Below, in pieces: positions 12,479 through 24,152 of a DNA stretch of 64,000 bases (positions within the stretch are counted from its first letter, which is position 1; each line of letters starts with the position of its first letter). The stretch is from Polytrichum commune. Its lineage: Eukaryota; Streptophyta; Polytrichopsida; Polytrichales; Polytrichaceae. The notes below the pieces were generated by a model. The model was given only the letters and a program-made list of their open reading frames with translations. It was not told the DNA's origin and ran no database searches. The stretch is from assembly GCA_950295325.1 (NCBI GenBank), contig OX485806.1:53191169-53255168 (forward strand), written 5' to 3'. The translations under genes and the position numbers were made by a program.

Positions 12479-14418
12479 TGTTGCGCACCTCTCCATGAGG
12501 AGTGCCCGAAACATCATGGGCACAAGGGTCCCAAAATGACACCTAGGACTTGTGGCGCCGTTGGTGAGAGGGCCCAAATGATTGTAGTATGGGTGGGGCC
12601 CCCGGCGTTGCAAATGCCTTCCACCCATGAAGATTAGGCATCACAAAGGTAAGGCCATGAGCTATGTGTAGTTTATGATGTGTTGATTGTAGAATGCTCA
12701 ATAACACCTCAATCGGAGGTGTGAGCTAGGAGATATGGCAATTTGATTGGGGATAGGGCTCTACTACAACAATGGCCTGGAGGTGGCTCCTAGGACTGCT
12801 AAGGTTTGAACATGCATAACTTCCTCAATACTTGCCCGAATGGAGCAAGAGAGGAGTCCATCGGCATCTACGTGAAGCATATATGACTATGTTGTAGTTT
12901 TTTTGTTACATCAGACATCATACAATGTCGCAACCCTTGCTAGCCCCCCCTTGACCATCTTGCCAATTTTCAATTCTAGCAAAGGTTACGAGTCGCTAAC
13001 CCTTCGCATACCGCCATGCTAATGGTTAGCTCCTCTAACCCCGGACCATTAGTTCATAGGAGGGGAACCAACCCTCCTACTTTGATTTCGGGACTCACCC
13101 CTTTAATCGGTAACCAATCCTTAGATGTGGACTTCCATCCATGGAAGTCCAATCTTATGTTGATCATCGCGTTGCCGGAGCAACACTACAACAACCCGAA
13201 GCATACTAGGCAACTATGGCCTCACAATGGGCCAAAGCCCATGGAGGCCGTGCCGTTCGGCCTCGGGTGGGTGAGGCCACACCACCTCACCCATATAAGC
13301 CTCTAGGACTTCACGCGGGGCCCCTACCCCACCGTCAACCAACCTCTTGTCTCTCTACCAAGAGTTGGGGCCAAGTGGACATTTTCCTTTAGCTGCTGGG
13401 CCTAGAACCCCCTAGCAGCTTCAGACCATCATAACTTCCTTGTATGATGTCTGATCATAACAACCAACCACTCCATCTTCATCTACGCTTCACGTAGATG
13501 CCCATGGACTCCTCACTTGCCCCATTCGGACAAGTATTGAGGACGTTATGCCTGTTTGAACCTTGGCAGTCCCGGGAATCACTCCCAGGCACTGCTGCAC
13601 CAGGGCGCTGTCCCGGGACAGCGCCCCACTCAAATGGCCATAACTCCTAGCTCACACCTCCGATTGAGGTGTTCTTGAGCTTTCTAGAATCACCACGCCA
13701 TGAGCTACGCATAGCTCATGGCCTTACCCTTGTGCCTCCTAGTCTTCGTGGGTGGGAGGCGTTCCCAACGCCCGGGGCCCTCACCCACACTAGGATCACT
13801 TGGGCCCTCTCACCAACGGCGCCACAAGTCCCGGGTGTCACTCCGGGGTCCCCCTTGTGCCCATGGTGTTTCGGCCACTCCTCATGGAGAGGTGCGCGAC
13901 ATACAAGGAAGTTATGGTGTTCTTAAGTTGTTGGGGGCTTCTAGGCTAAACGGCTAAGGGATGATGTTTACTTGGCCCCAACTTTTGATAGAGAGACAAA
14001 AGGTTTCTTGAAGGTGGGGTAGGGGCCCTGCCAAAAGTTGTAGAGGCTTCTATGGGTAAGGCGGTATGGCCTCATTCACTCGAGGCCGAACGACACGGCC
14101 TCCATGGGCATTGACCCAATGTGAGGATATAGTTGCATAGTATGGTTTGGGTTGTTATAGTGTTGGTTCGGCAACGCAATGATCAACATAAGATTGGATT
14201 TGCATGAATGGAAGTCCACATCTAAGAATTGATTACCGATTAATGGGTGAGTCTTAAAAGTAAAGTTGGAGGGTTGGTTCCCCTCCTATGAACTATAAGA
14301 TCCAGGGTATGAGGAACTAACCATTAGCATGGCACAATGCGAAGGGTTAGCGCTCGTGACTGTTGTTAAAAATGAAAATGGTTAAGATGATTACGGGGAG
14401 TCAGCAAAGGTTGGGACA
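12479..14418 (+). mobile_element. Old solo LTR of the TGTCGC chromovirus family, interrupted
   Basis: It starts TGTTGCGCACC and ends GGTTGGGACA, degenerate forms of the family ends TGTCGCGCACC and GGGTTGCGACA. The flanks GGTTG and TGTTG are a likely eroded 5-bp TSD. Two halves (12479-12925 and 13902-14418) are separated by a second LTR of the same family in the opposite orientation. Removing that insert restores a roughly 960-bp LTR collinear with 56322-57294. No internal domain is attached, so LTR-LTR recombination probably removed it. Small ORFs here are antisense or sense readings of LTR DNA, not genes. Confidence 0.8.
12926..13901 (-). mobile_element. Solo LTR of the same family nested inside the older LTR
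   Basis: It begins TGTCGCAACCC and ends GTGCGCGACA, the reverse complement of the family ends, 976 bp long. It is bracketed by a perfect TACAA duplication (12921-12925 and 13902-13906), which proves insertion. It keeps the 24-bp palindrome of the family (about 13605-13628) and other hairpins. The intact TSD and ends show that it is younger than its host LTR. Confidence 0.92.
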
Positions 14419-17400
14419 TGTTGTGCTATGGCTTGCTCATGTTCATAGGTAATGAAAAAACCTTCATTTGTGCGACTTCATCAACATCAAAGGATCTTTT
14501 GTTACCGCAACTAATAGAAAAATGCATTTTTTTTCTTCCTTAAATTTTTTCTCATTCACCTCTTTCATAATCAACACTATGGGATTGACCCTCAAGATAT
14601 TTACAAAAATTGGAGTTTGACCTCAACGTTGTTGCAAACTCCCAATCATTTATGTAATTGTTGGAGATATAAATGGTCTCTATTACTAAATAATCGCTAT
14701 ATGATTTATTTCCTTCATCATTGTGCAATCTTTAAAGTTAATCATGGATGTCCTTGGAAAGTATGTCCCTTTCGTCATCCATGATTATGGTTAATCCAGA
14801 GGCCTTTTGAAGTATTCCACTTGTAGGAGGTGCCTCACCATGTCCAATGGGTCCTCGGCTCCCCTCATGATATTTTTATAGTAACTCTTGAGGATTCAAT
14901 CAAGGTCATCCACCTTGGTGCTAAAGACCTTTGGGTTTTGTGAAATGGAGATCATACCTTGATATAAAAATATACATTCAACCCTAACATCTACAAATTG
15001 CAAAGGTGGATTAGCACCATAAGAAGACCAACCTTTGGGTAGAGCGATCCAAATACTGCATTAGGTCATTTAGGGCAATGGCACTAGGGAGTTTGATTTG
15101 GTCAATCAAAAAACTTGACTATCAATGAAGCCAATTTTTTTTAAAGAAAACAAAAACAAATTGGGTTGGTTGCTTCAAATACCAACGTAGCATAGATAGG
15201 TTTTGTCCCTTTGAAAATGTTGAATATAATGTCTTCACTATGTGTAAGAAATCTTGCCATTTTAAAATATAATTCATTATTGGCTCATCTACTAGATAAT
15301 TGGCATATTCAACCTTGTCATAGAGGAATTTTTGGATACCCAACCCTTTAGGATCCAGAAAAGTTTGTCCATCTTGGAAATTAGGTTGGTTGTGCATTTG
15401 ACAAAACTTATAGTTTGGACAAAATACATGCATAGAACATTTGTGACCTTGACTTCTTGTCCTTTAAGGTTGAGTACGCTATTTCATCAAGGGCAACAAT
15501 TCAGTGGGATTTCAAGACAATGGAATCCAATTGCATTTTGTTGTTCACCATTTTGTAGATTTTCTTACCCTTCGTGTCTTCCACGATGAACACCCACACC
15601 TTGGGCTCCCTCCACTTGGAACTTGCGTACTCAAGGAATTCCATAAGAAAAGAAAAATCATAAGATTTCCATCAAACTTCCCAGATTGTTATTAAATTTC
15701 ATAATCCCAAAAGAGAAGTAATGTTTTTTTTCCCCTTATGATGATTTGTGGATTGCCACCATGTCAACTTTGGATCATCAAAGGTTCTAAAATAATTTGC
15801 TTGAAGTGCATGTTCGTTTGGAACCAAACATTCCATTTATCCTTGATGAAGTTGGAAAAGACTTGTGTTGTGTGGTTGAGAAACACACAATTCTTGCCCC
15901 TTTTAACCATCTTGGACTTGAAGTTATCCTCTCCCATTTTGTAGATAAGAATGGCCATGAAGGCACCGATGAACTTCAACACAACATTGAAAGTCCTCCA
16001 ATTTCTTGCTGACCTCTATGTAAACAAGGAGATTCATGTGCAACGCAAGTTCATCGAGCTTGAAAAAAAATGGTAAATTTTTTATATATGTTCTTGGCCC
16101 ATTATTTCATTGTACAGCAAGATGGAATGAAGGACTTGGGTATAAACAACACAATCTTTGGATGCACCCATGATTTATTTGTGGTTGTTTTTGTGTCGAG
16201 GATGTGGGTCACCACCTCCATGTTTGACTCCATGAAACCATGCAAAGTTTTAAATAATTCCTTAAACAAGGCTTATCCACTTTAAGGTTGAAGTGTGTAT
16301 GAATAATCAAAACCTATGAAAATCAACAAGGTCCCCTGTTTTATGTTTCTCGAACATATTTTTGCATTTTTTCCAAAAAACATTTGAGGAAATTATGAGG
16401 TAGATTTTTCCCCTCTATTGGTTTGATTTTTTATTTGTTTTAGGCATTGTCGATGGACGAGAAATCTCTCATCATTTGATATTTGAAGTCATGCATACAA
16501 CATCTGATATTTGAAATCATGCATACAAAATCTGATATTTGAAGTCAGGAAATGTTTCATCCCCTTTGACAACATGGTTTACATGTTGCTAGTAGGCATA
16601 TATAATACTTTCAGTGAGCATCTCCATTTTTGAGGTCATCCTTAAATCTTTGGGGATAACTTTTGGTATTTCTTGAGCCAAAATTTGTCAATGAAACCAT
16701 GTTTTCTCTTTGTGGCATGTTTTCATACGGTGGAAAACGTCTTAGTCTTGCTTTCCTTCACCTTATTGAATGCATTTACTATAGGTTCCAACATCTAGAA
16801 CCTATTTTCCACCTTGAAGTTGGAAACATTGTCGTCAATGTAGAATGATTTAGGTTTCACAATCTCAAGGTCCATGCAAGATTTTGTCACATACATTGAG
16901 TTGAATGACTTGAATAATCGATGCATGAACATTATCCAATTATGAGTTCTTGATGATGACATCAACTTAATCCCCCAACTCCTAAATCGACGCTATCTCC
17001 CAACCCGTCAAACGGGATCATGTGAACTACTTCATCGTGCCAACCTTAATCATGAAACACATGCCAATTGTTGAGCACTAACAACTTGAACAAACATGTT
17101 CATGATGAATATGTCTTTTGGCACATATAAGTTGCCTCTAGGAACTTTGTGCTCCTCCCATATCATGTCATGAGCAAGGATGAACCACTTGGTTTTCTTT
17201 GGGTGCCATTTGCAAGGACATCACCAATTTCAACACTAACCCACTGTATTTTTAGTTTGGATCAATCAACTTAAGCAAAAAACACATAATAATATTTTGT
17301 TACGTAAACAAAAATCATTATTTTGATGCAAATATACATGAAGAAGCCATATTTAAGTTCATTAGTGTATTTAAAGGCAATGAGGCGAGGAAATATGGTT

Positions 17401-17790
17401 ATAGATTTGTCAAATGAATTATAAATTCAGGAACTCATGTTTTAGAAATGATCATTCAAGCACGGAATTTGATTGATAAACCTAAAATATATTTTATTGA
17501 TAAAATAATTCAATTTATATATTTGGGCAAAAATTTGAGTTGTTGGGCTTATAAATGAATGTGATTAGCAAGAAATTTGAAATGGTTGGGGGAGAATGAA
17601 GTGAAAACATGATGGATATTTTTATTGTAATTATTTTGTTAATACATTGTAGAAACAATTTAGGTCGATTGACTAAAAACCATTGTTTGTTATAAATTGA
17701 CCAAATATGCTTATAAATGACAAAATAATACTAAAGATAATGTCAAATTTGGGTCATTGTAGAGCTCAACTACTTCCAATTGTTCCAAGG
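14419..17790. other. AT-rich spacer, no gene recognised
   Basis: Several 60-100 codon ORFs exist on both strands (for example 15122-15433 minus and 15797-16012 plus), but none shows a motif I recognise. At about 16480-16550 the phrase ATCTGATATTTGAA recurs three times as a short local repeat. Confidence 0.35.
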
Positions 17791-18438
17791 TGTCGTGTAA
17801 ACTAAGATCGTTAAACACAACAGATCGAGTGTCGTTGTCAACATCAATTAGCAAAATAAAATAACAAACTAAAATGCTAAACAACCACCTCTTCAAGATG
17901 AGGGTTTTTCTCTCCAAGCTTAAGAAACTAAAATGTCTTCTTACAAAGCTTAAGAAACTCTGAAATTCACACACAAGAGTCAAGCTATCTCTCACTCCAC
18001 GAAGGGAGAATCCAAGAGTGCAAGTGGTGGAGAAAGAATGCAAAGGCTTTACTCATAATCTACTACACCATAGCCATGAGAAAGCAACAACAAGCTCTCT
18101 CTCTCTCAAAACACACTCACAAGACTTGACTTGACAACAATGGCAAGTCAAGAGGCCTTCCTCTCCATACAACCCCAATCCTATGTGGAGTTCATCCATG
18201 GAGTGGATGAACAACTAACTAGGACTCCCAATGGAGTCCGTTACTCATCCCAACACACATGGACTCCTAATGGAGTCCATTTACTCCTAAATTGACATAA
18301 CTTAGCCCCCGATGTCACCTCACGTGACAGCTGTCGTGTAAACTAAGATCGTTAAACACAACAGATCGAGTGTCATTGTCAACATCAATTAGCAAAATAA
18401 AATAACAAACTAAAATGCTAAACAACCACCTCTTCAAG
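17791..18438. repeat. 107-bp direct repeats bracketing the left terminal repeat
   Basis: 17791-17897 and 18332-18438 are the same 107 bp with one visible difference (GTGTCG versus GTGTCA). They start TGTCGTGTAAACTAAG and end CCTCTTCAAG. They flank 17898-18331, which holds the left terminal repeat of the methyltransferase element. They are far too long to be an LTR-element TSD. A purine-rich tract on the minus strand (CTAGTGGGGGCA, 18439-18450) abuts the right copy, so the repeat may be part of the original 3' LTR that was duplicated or rearranged. Confidence 0.8.
17898..18329 (-). repeat. Left (3') terminal repeat of the methyltransferase element
   Basis: About 432 bp collinear with 38007-38438, with six differences by eye, five of them transitions. 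Both contain a CT-rich stretch and the tip TCACCTCACGTGACA, itself partly palindromic (TGTCACGTG on the other strand). The first few bases of the right copy (TGTCAAGT) are replaced here by the end of the 107-bp repeat. Confidence 0.8.
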
Positions 18439-18762
18439 TGCCCCCACTAGCAGATAAGGAGCCCCTCCAATCGGCTAGGAACAAATACACTCATTGGTAG
18501 AGTTGTTGAACATGATGAAGTTGTTGCTACATCTATACATATTTAATTGGTTAGTAGTAATCGAAGGAATTAAACTCGTGATTGACAAAGTAATCCAAGA
18601 ACTGTAGGCTGGGTGCAATGTGACCCCCATCCTTAATCGCCTTCAACAATTAATGTTGAATTCTTGGATAACTCTTTCAATGTGGTCTTAATTCCATAAA
18701 ATTTCCAACCAACTAAATAACAACTTCACCACTAAAACATGTGGTAAACATCCACAAAATTT
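18439..18762 (-). other. 3' untranslated end with candidate polypurine tract
   Basis: Between the PHD stop codon and the terminal repeat no ORF is seen. On the minus strand CTAGTGGGGGCA (18439-18450) is the best candidate polypurine tract for plus-strand DNA priming. Confidence 0.4.
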
Positions 18763-19275
18763 TCAATCATGACCATTAACGGCCACGGAATGAGAGGCTT
18801 TCCGACGACGAGGACAAACCCAATTGCCAGAAGGAAGAATAAAAAGGGGAGGTGTCAAACATGCCATGTGCCATCCACGTTGACATTGGTCGCACAATAA
18901 CATTGTTGCAGCTTCTTTCTTCTCTCCACAAACATAACAAGGCAGACCCTGTGGTACAACCGCCAACTCGGGATGCATAGAGCCGTCGATGGGAAGGTGA
19001 CATGGAGTACAATTCTTTGAATGCTCACGACATTCCCGTCCATCTTTGCCTTCAAGCAATAATATACCACTTGGCAAGACATCTTTTACCCGCAAAATCG
19101 TGCGCCCAGCCTTGACATCCAATGTCGTAGGCGCCTCCCGTTGCAAGTAAACATAATCCCCCTTGGAAAATCTACGAACCTGAGGTCGATAAGCTCCACT
19201 GCGGATCCGGGCATACCGTAATGTATCACGATGTTGAGCAATATTTAAGTTCTCCATAGCCATAGGCATGGCCTT
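18763..19275 (-). CDS. Integrase C-terminal SH3-like tail and PHD finger
   Basis: The frame continues from integrase through one TAA (19276-19278) and ends at TGA (18763-18765). Numbering from 19269, residues about 30-92 (RRFSKGDYVYLQ, TILRVKDVLPSGILLLEG) fit the SH3-like tail that follows integrase in gypsy elements. Residues 111-152 form a PHD finger: C111, C114, C126, C129, H134, C137, W150, C152, with the typical LLCDQCQRGWHMACL core. The eighth ligand, expected three residues after C152, is Arg, so one zinc site is incomplete. PHD fingers commonly read the histone H3 tail. In an integrase they could steer insertion to a chromatin state, as chromodomains are thought to do in chromoviruses; that role is inference. 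Confidence 0.85.
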   Translation of the reverse strand, partial: KAMPMAMENLNIAQHRDTLRYARIRSGAYRPQVRRFSKGDYVYLQREAPTTLDVKAGRTILRVKDVLPSGILLLEGKDGRECREHSKNCTPCHLPIDGSMHPELAVVPQGLPCYVCGEKKEAATMLLCDQCQRGWHMACLTPPLFILPSGNWVCPRRRKASHSVAVNGHD

Positions 19276-20229
19276 TTAGAAGAACGTTGCTCGGTCATGA
19301 AGACATTGAGCCCAAACATCTGGATCATCCAAGTTTACCACGGGAGCCAATTTCTCTCGCACCGAGCTAGGTAAAATTGGTTCCCGTCCATGCAAGAGTT
19401 GGTAAGGACTATAGGATGCCAAAGATGCTTGCCTGCTGAAACGATAACCCATTGCTATCCATGGTAACATCAAGTCCCAATCGCGATGGTTGCCATGAAG
19501 CAATCCATACTTCCGCAAACCGCGCTTAACCGTCTGAACAACTCGTTCAGCTAAGCCATCTGCCTCAGGGTGATCTCTGGAAGTTGTCCGATGATCAATA
19601 AAAACCTTGGTACACAAAGCCTCGAAAGATCCAAGGAATTCTCTCCCTTGATCCGTCAACACCTCTGCAGGTGCTCCAAACCGTGCCAAAACTCGATCAA
19701 GAAATGCCATAGCCGCCAATTCTGAGGAATTTTGGGGAAGAGCCACGAGTTCAATCCACTTACTAAAATGCTCCACCATCACAAGCACATACTTGGAACC
19801 ACATGGAGTGATAGTAAGCGGTCCGACAAAATCCAAAGACCAACAATATCCCAAGCCCATAATAGGTAAAGGCTGAAGTTGAGGTGACAAAGTATTAAAA
19901 CTTGATATGACCCGGTCACATACTTCACACCGAGAAACATAAGTGGCAACCTGTTGATACATACCAGTCCACCAATATTGGTTGCGCAACATAGAGTGCG
20001 TCCTTCGCACTCCAAAATGTCCAAGCTCCTCGTGCATTCGCCGCACCAAAGAAGCTATTTGATCTGGCCTTGGAACGATGCGCCTCGTTCCGTTCGGCCA
20101 TACACGAAATAACAAACTATTTGCCCAACGAAACCTTGTTATCCGGTGACTAACTTTATCTCGCTCCGTAGCAGATAGTCGAAGAGGAAATATCCCTTGT
20201 TGAAGTTTGTACAAGACCGCCTGGTCTTC
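19276..20229 (-). CDS. Ty3/gypsy integrase of the methyltransferase element
   Basis: A 312-codon frame read from 20214, in phase with the RT upstream, from which it is separated by one TAG (20230-20232). The N-terminal HHCC zinc domain is visible (H61 and H66 in HEELGHFG; C96 and C99 in RCEVC). The catalytic triad is intact: D128 in SLDFVGP, D188 in LTDQGREF and E223 in GLAERVVQ. The 35-residue D-E distance is the standard spacing. The domain would insert element cDNA into the genome. It ends at TAA 19276-19278, after which the tail and PHD finger continue in the same frame. All key residues are retained although the RT is dead. Confidence 0.93.
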   Translation of the reverse strand, partial: EDQAVLYKLQQGIFPLRLSATERDKVSHRITRFRWANSLLFRVWPNGTRRIVPRPDQIASLVRRMHEELGHFGVRRTHSMLRNQYWWTGMYQQVATYVSRCEVCDRVISSFNTLSPQLQPLPIMGLGYCWSLDFVGPLTITPCGSKYVLVMVEHFSKWIELVALPQNSSELAAMAFLDRVLARFGAPAEVLTDQGREFLGSFEALCTKVFIDHRTTSRDHPEADGLAERVVQTVKRGLRKYGLLHGNHRDWDLMLPWIAMGYRFSRQASLASYSPYQLLHGREPILPSSVREKLAPVVNLDDPDVWAQCLHDRATFF

Positions 20230-21941
20230 CTACACATCACTAACAACGAGAGATTTATCAACCTCCTCATCTTGTTCTTCTACAAGGATCTCAGCAGCCA
20301 ATCCCGACATCATTGTGAGATATATGGCAGCATGCCAACCCGGCACTGCCTCATGATCACAATCTCCATGCCACCTGGCTCCAGTTAAATCCTCATCTGA
20401 AGGACTTGGATTGCGAAACAATCCGTCTGCATCCAAGTTGGCAATTCCTGCTCGGTGAACAACTTCAAAGTCATATTCATGAAGTAACAATGCCCACCTA
20501 GCAAGTTTCCCGGTGAGCTTATCTGATTCCATAAGCCATTTTAAAGGCTGATGATCAGTCACCAAAGTGAATTTTTGCCCATACAAATAAGGTCGAAAAT
20601 GTGCAATGGCCCAAACGGCCGCCAAGGCCTCGCCTTCATAAGAAGAATAATTAGATTCAGCACTATTATTGCTTCTAGATGCATAAGCCACCACATATTC
20701 TTTTCCCTCTTCATCTTTCTGTGTCAATACCGCTCCCAATCCCACTGCACTCCAATCCGTGTGCAATTGAAAAGCTCTAGACACATCCGGGCGTCGAAGC
20801 ACTGGCGCTGAACCGAGCCTCTGCTTCAATGTATCATATGCATGTTGTTGTTCCCGACTCCAAATCCATGGTTGGTCTTTCCCCGTAAGAATGGTAAGAG
20901 GTTTGGCAATCAAACTAAAGTTTTTGACAAACCTCCTATAATAATTTGCCAATCCTAGAAATGCACGAAGCCGTTGTACATCACTAGGTGCGGGAATTTT
21001 GTGCAAAGCATCCACCTTCGCCTGTTGCACACCAAGACCGCCATGAACAATCATGTGGCCTAAATAGGGCAATTGATCATGAAAAAACTTACATTTTTCA
21101 TGATGTAAACGGAGTCCCCACCGTTGAAGTCGTTCAAATACCGCTTGTAAATATCTCACATGATCCTGTGGACTATTACTAAAGATGATAACATCATCAA
21201 TGTAACATCTAGCAAACGGCAAACCAGCCAATAATTGGTGCATCACCCGCTGAAATTCAGGTGGTGCATTCTTAAGACCAAATGGCAGAAATTTCCAATG
21301 ATAAAGTTGATCCTTGCCATCTTTATCAATTCCCCAAAATGCGGTCTTCACCCGATCACCTAACAACAAAGGTAATTGGTGATAACCAGACCTCAAATTC
21401 AGAGTGCTGAAGATTCTAGAAAATCCCAGTGCATCAAACAACTCCTCCGGCATCGGCATTGGATATTGATCTGACTTGGTCTTGCGGTTGACTGGACGAT
21501 AATCACCACATATCCGTTTTTCCGTCCAGTTGCCAAAGATATCCTTCTTTGACGGCATAACCATGGCACAAGCATACTCTCCATTGGAGAGTTCAATCAA
21601 TTCCGCTGCCAATAACTCTTGACATCGAGTTTGAACACCCAACCTTTCAGAGGTACTAAGTCTATACGGCCGTCTGAAAATAGGGTGGTCGTCCTCGAGT
21701 TGAATACGAACAGGTTTACCTTTATATCCTTCAAGATCATGAAGACTAAAGGCAAAACAATTACGGTAAGAACGAATAAATACCCGTACCTTTCGTGCTT
21801 CGGCACCAGTAAGCTTTGGCCCCACTTCAATTGGCCAATCGTTAGACTCCGTGGTTCCTTCTTCATAGAATGATTGCCACTTGGTGCCAGCATAGCCTGT
21901 GATTGCTAGTCCGTGGAGAGGGCAACACCTTTGGCCCCATC
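20230..21941 (-). CDS. Reverse transcriptase and RNase H of the methyltransferase element
   Basis: The frame is open from the base after a TGA at 21940-21942 to TAG 20230-20232, overlapping the upstream methyltransferase frame by about 35 nt in the -1 phase. Numbering from 21825: RT motifs YRLSTSERLGV, ICGDYRPVNRKT, LPFGLKNAPPEFQRVM and YIDD (208-211) are present. The motif-A block reads STLNLRSGYHQ, where family members have Asp at residue 143, so an essential metal ligand is Asn. The thumb (LRAFLGLANYYRRFV) and RNase H follow, with D357, E399 and D424 visible. The motif-A change predicts an inactive polymerase in this copy. No canonical slippery heptamer is seen in the overlap. Confidence 0.93.
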
Positions 21942-22300
21942 ATCTGCATTTGAATCCAAATGCGTATCCTCTCCACTACAATCAGTTTGTGTAGCTAAAT
22001 AGCTACCCACATATGAAGTATCACCAAGAAATAGAAGTGGAAACATTTTATGGGCCTCCAACTTTCCAAAATCTTGGGCCAAAGCCGAAAAAACACGTTG
22101 GGCTCGAAGCTCTTCCGCAACATGAAGTTTCAAAGGAAATAATCCCTTGGTGTCATTGACCTCAATGTGATCCTTGGATTGCAGCTCCATTGCCCCCTGA
22201 CCATTGTTCTCTGCCCTCAGAGTAAGCAATTGGTCATCCATACGTTGTTGAGCAGCAAGACAAATTCCAATTATCCACACAATGCTATTAAGATCCATAG
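21906..22300 (-). CDS. C-terminal part of the methyltransferase polyprotein, beyond the nested insertion
   Basis: Downstream half of the frame broken by the nested element. When one CTTGC duplication and the insert are disregarded, the phase is continuous with the methyltransferase ORF at 33210-34854, and the junction falls in motif X (LLGQ on one side, AMDLNSIV on the other). About 130 codons follow with no recognised domain, ending in TAG 21906-21908. This segment links methyltransferase to RT. The RT frame starts within its last 35 nt in the -1 phase, compatible with a programmed frameshift or a simple indel. Confidence 0.8.
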
Positions 22301-22305
22301 CTTGC
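22301..22305. repeat. Target-site duplication CTTGC, left copy
   Basis: CTTGC here and at 33210-33214 flank the nested element exactly, next to TGTGAG and CTCACA. Confidence 0.97.
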
Positions 22306-24152
22306 TGTGAGGCCAAACCCCCCACCCTTAAGCGTCCGTAGTCCGAGTAGTGGGTTTGGGCTCACATTCCTCCGCGGTATTGGATTTGGACTTGGATGAG
22401 TCCATAGTGCAAGGTTCACCCTTCAAGTGGTCTTGGATTTAACTTTGGTCTTTGCTTCCTTTGTCTTGCCATCGCGAGAGTGCTCCACATTCTCCATTAA
22501 GTTGTGCACGTGGTTTATTTTTAAAGAGAGGATGCAAGTGTTAAAAAAAACACTATTCTCTATAGTCAATCTCAAATACATTTACTTGTGAAAGCCACAC
22601 ATAACACTAACTAGCATAATGTAACTAACTACTTGTCTATGAGCTAATTAGGTAGGCTATCTACTAAGCTCCTTCATGAACCCATCTCTTTACTTTCTAA
22701 TTACATAAACCTAGCTCCTTCATAAACCCAGCTCCTTCATAAACCCAGCTTCTTAGCTTCTAACTAAACAAACCCAGCTCCTTCATAAACCCAGGTCCTT
22801 CATAAACCCAGCTCTTTACTTTCTAACTAAACAAACCCAGCTCCTTCATAAACCCAGGTCCTTCATAAACCCAGCTCTTTACTTTCTAACTAAACAAACC
22901 CAGCTCCTTCATAAACCCAGCTCCTTCATGAACCCACAACTTTGTAGTTGTAATCCCCAACTACCTCACTAATTATTCAAGCCCTTAACTAATCTTCCTA
23001 CCTAATTTCCCTAATTCTACTAACAACCCCTTTCTAATCACACAATTCTTCTCTAATCCTAAAATCCTAAAATCCTAGAGAGGAGAGGGGGAGAGAGAAT
23101 TTCCTAACTTCACTAAGACTAACTAATCCACACAAGTATATTTTTGCACTCATCACAACATCAAGTGCTCAACTCTTAAACATGGAACTTGCAACCACGT
23201 GTATTCAAAACATGAACTTTAAGTACCACAAATTGGAATCATGAATTAACTTTAAAATCCTTCACGTCAACACTAATTCTACCAAGAGGTCAAGCCCTCT
23301 TCAAGGCTAACAAGCCTTGGCTCTCAAACTAAAAACTAAGCACACACATGTGCTCCAATATGGCTTCCCACACCCACACTTATAACTCGTGGGGTGCCTT
23401 GGAGCACAAAGGAAAGAGAGAGTGAGTGAGGGAAGAATGAGGGATTATATAGTAAGCTTGAGGGGGTGAGCACCCTCAAGGCTCACGATAAGCCCTTGAG
23501 ATTTCCTCCTACTTAGTAGGCGCCAATCCTATCTTCTAAGCCTTCCTCCCTCAAATGATCAACAAGGATCCTAATTCGAACATTTAACTAGCCTTGGCTT
23601 TCTACCTACCACACTTTACCAAACTTGGGATGCTTCAACCCAAACTTAGCCTCCTTCGCTTTCCGCCGCCATAACTTTCTCCCCTTACTTTCCCAAATCG
23701 TCGCTCACCACTCAATTCAAACCACGATGCTTAACTCGTGATTTGATTGGTGCTTTGAGAATTTGCTTATCCTCCACCTTGCATTCTTCCTTGGGCCTTC
23801 CCCATTAAGTGGCCATGATGAGGTGGTCCACTTGTGCGCTCCATGTGATCCTCCATTCATCCCAATTCGAAAGCACTTGCCTCTTGAGTCACTTTGGTTG
23901 TCTCCATCCATTTGTACTAGCCTACTCACTAACTACTCAATCCAAGTTCTCCTTACCTATCCTCATTCACTCAAATCCTTCCGAAGGTAAAAACACAATA
24001 ACAACTCACATCCTAGCCTCTTACAACATGGTACTTCTAAGACTAACATTTCACTCTTTTTATATTTTTGTGAAGTAACATGCTACTTCAAAGTGCATCA
24101 ACTAACGTTTCAAGGGTCTAAGACTAAATGTGGGCACCCTTTTGGGCTCACA
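22306..24152 (-). repeat. 3' LTR of the nested gypsy element
   Basis: 1847 bp, TGTGAG to CTCACA. It contains a minus-strand TATA motif (TACTATATAAT, 23444-23454) and an array of short tandem repeats. Small ORFs in it recur identically in the other LTR and are not genes. Confidence 0.97.
22661..22936. repeat. Short tandem-repeat array in the LTR (second copy at 31718-31993)
   Basis: Units of about 17 bp (CTCCTTCATAAACCCAG and variants GGTCCTTCATAAACCCA) are organised in a roughly 65-bp higher-order repeat that includes CTTTACTTTCTAACTAAACAA. The same array is present base for base in the right LTR, so it predates the last transposition. Arrays of this kind in LTRs often serve as promoter or enhancer modules; here that is inference. 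Confidence 0.85.

Noticed and set aside
13669-13957. Recurring 70-130 codon ORFs with the same protein in several places (also near 40106, 54453, 56272, 62361)
   Set aside because: They are antisense or sense readings of the same LTR, shift or break freely between copies, and carry no protein motif.
22661-22936. CRISPR-like array
   Set aside because: Repeats are contiguous 17-bp tandem units without unique spacers, inside a plant LTR.
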